This document shows positions 58,258 through 59,083 of a stretch of 59,083 nt of DNA, in pieces. Both the position numbers and the translations under genes were made by a program. Source of the DNA: Burkholderiaceae bacterium (GTDB lineage Bacteria; Pseudomonadota; Gammaproteobacteria; Burkholderiales; Burkholderiaceae_D); contig JAFANH010000061.1 of NCBI GenBank assembly GCA_019232795.1, positions 1 to 59,083 on the forward strand, read 5' to 3'. The stretch's first letter is position 1. The number at the start of each line of letters is the position of its first letter. Below the pieces are notes generated by a model. The model did not search any database. It had not been told where the DNA came from and was given only the letters and a program-made list of their open reading frames with translations.

Positions 58258-59083
58258 TTATTTGGCGGACGCGTGTCGTGGCAACGGAGTCGCTGTTTGC
58301 TCGCGCACCAAGCCGGCAAAGTACTTCGCCAGCGGTTGGACATTGCGGTACGAGCTGGCCTGCTCCAAGGTCTCCATATAGGCTTGGCGTTGTTGCAGCG
58401 GTACGATGGTCCAGACGTAGCCGCCCGTCACGAGCATCGCATTGAAAATAAAACGGGCAAGCCGGCCATTTCCATCCATATACGGATGAATGTAAACAAA
58501 GAAGAAGTGTCCGAGTACGGCGCGCACAGCCGGATGCGGTTCGGATGCCAGTAGCTCGAAGAAAACCGGCATGCATTCCCGTACGGCTTCCTTGGCCAAG
58601 GGCACATGCAAGGCCCCGCGAATGAACACCTGGTCATTGCGCCAGCCGGCCAAATCCGACGGCCTCAAAATGCCAGCTGTAACACTGGGACTAAACATGG
58701 CGCGATACCAGGTGGTGAGCGCGTCGCTGAGTGGCCAACTCGATGGTGAGGTCTTGAGTGTCTGTTCGATGTAGTCTTTAACCTTCGTGTGCGCCTCAAA
58801 ATACCCCTTGGCGGCCATGGCGTCGCGTGCCTTTACATCCTCGCCATCGGGTTGCCACTGGCCGTTGCGCACTTGCTCGATGAGTTCAGGGGTAACCCGA
58901 TAGCCTTCAATGGACAGAGAGTGGTAGGCATCCGTGACGTAGCGTTCTTCCACTTGCGTCAGCACCTCTTGCACGTCCGAGGGCATCGCAGCGGGTGGCG
59001 GGAATTCGGCAATCACGGTTTGCCGCATCTCTTGCCACAGTAAGCGCAGGCGCTGCACATAGGGCGACTCCGCGCGTCCGGCG
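58258..59083 (-). CDS. Fic-family protein (5' end outside the window)
   Basis: At least 275 residues; the frame is open to the window edge, so the N-terminus is missing (a GTG at 59058 exists but the reading continues upstream through AGRAESPY). The Fic core is complete: HPYMDGNGRLARFIFNAML matches HxFx(D/E)GNGRxxR, with the catalytic His. The preceding VRAVLGHFFFVYIHPYMDG stretch is typical. The inhibitory helix motif (S/T)xxxE(G/N) may be in DAYHSLSIEGYRVT near the N-terminus. Fic proteins AMPylate or otherwise modify target proteins and often act in toxin or defence systems. The target is unknown. Confidence 0.92.
   Translation of the reverse strand, partial: AGRAESPYVQRLRLLWQEMRQTVIAEFPPPAAMPSDVQEVLTQVEERYVTDAYHSLSIEGYRVTPELIEQVRNGQWQPDGEDVKARDAMAAKGYFEAHTKVKDYIEQTLKTSPSSWPLSDALTTWYRAMFSPSVTAGILRPSDLAGWRNDQVFIRGALHVPLAKEAVRECMPVFFELLASEPHPAVRAVLGHFFFVYIHPYMDGNGRLARFIFNAMLVTGGYVWTIVPLQQRQAYMETLEQASSYRNVQPLAKYFAGLVREQTATPLPRHASAK

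Overview
The window is bacterial chromosome from the replication-origin region of a betaproteobacterium. The order gyrB–dnaN–dnaA, divergent from rpmH–rnpA–yidD–yidC with mnmE further on, the GC-rich coding sequence, the GTP-type PEP carboxykinase and the PutA next to an Lrp-type regulator all point to Burkholderiales, probably Oxalobacteraceae. The family assignment is inference from protein style; no 16S gene is present.

Layout. 1–2010 is an AT-richer accessory patch. It holds one clear and one weaker terminus with Tn7-like features (TGTTGAT ends; the first carries four 23-bp-spaced repeats) and an IS630-type transposase that ends about 95 bp from the gyrB stop codon. 2010–14112 is the core origin block: gyrB, dnaN, a candidate oriC with clustered DnaA boxes between dnaN and dnaA, dnaA, rpmH, rnpA, yidD, yidC, an MFS transporter and mnmE. 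14239–33037 is mostly housekeeping and metabolism: a lipoprotein, a DUF1700/GIN-domain pair, a one-domain asparaginase, a secreted trypsin-like protease with Sel1 repeats, a 2-hydroxyacid dehydrogenase, pckG, a LysR regulator, an Lrp-type regulator divergent from a trifunctional-size putA, a frameshifted VOC gene and an M61 peptidase. 33048–35558 is a convergent PPK2 / CYTH-CHAD pair, both polyphosphate-linked families. 35713–47608 holds a YtcJ-type amidohydrolase, a large membrane protein, a GNAT, a YqhD-type alcohol dehydrogenase, a penicillin acylase, a lytic transglycosylase, a Tat-exported amidase, a phosphoribosyltransferase and a small membrane protein.

The most unusual block is 47943–55344. 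A tightly coupled minus-strand operon (acyl carrier protein, VOC protein, FkbH-like HAD protein, SGNH hydrolase, MBOAT acyltransferase) looks like a pathway that builds an ACP-bound acyl group, perhaps glyceryl, and moves it onto a surface glycan. Divergent from it is a Wzz/GumC-type chain-length protein whose C-terminus carries a tyrosine-recombinase-like domain that has lost most catalytic residues. No glycosyltransferases are nearby, so the glycan itself must be made elsewhere.

55394–59083 is a second AT-richer accessory patch with an Mrr-type restriction enzyme, an uncharacterised HTH protein and a Fic protein cut by the window end; it looks like a small defence island. Dispersed palindromes occur in many intergenic gaps, and two genes end in 12-bp tandem repeats in which every unit carries an in-frame TGA.
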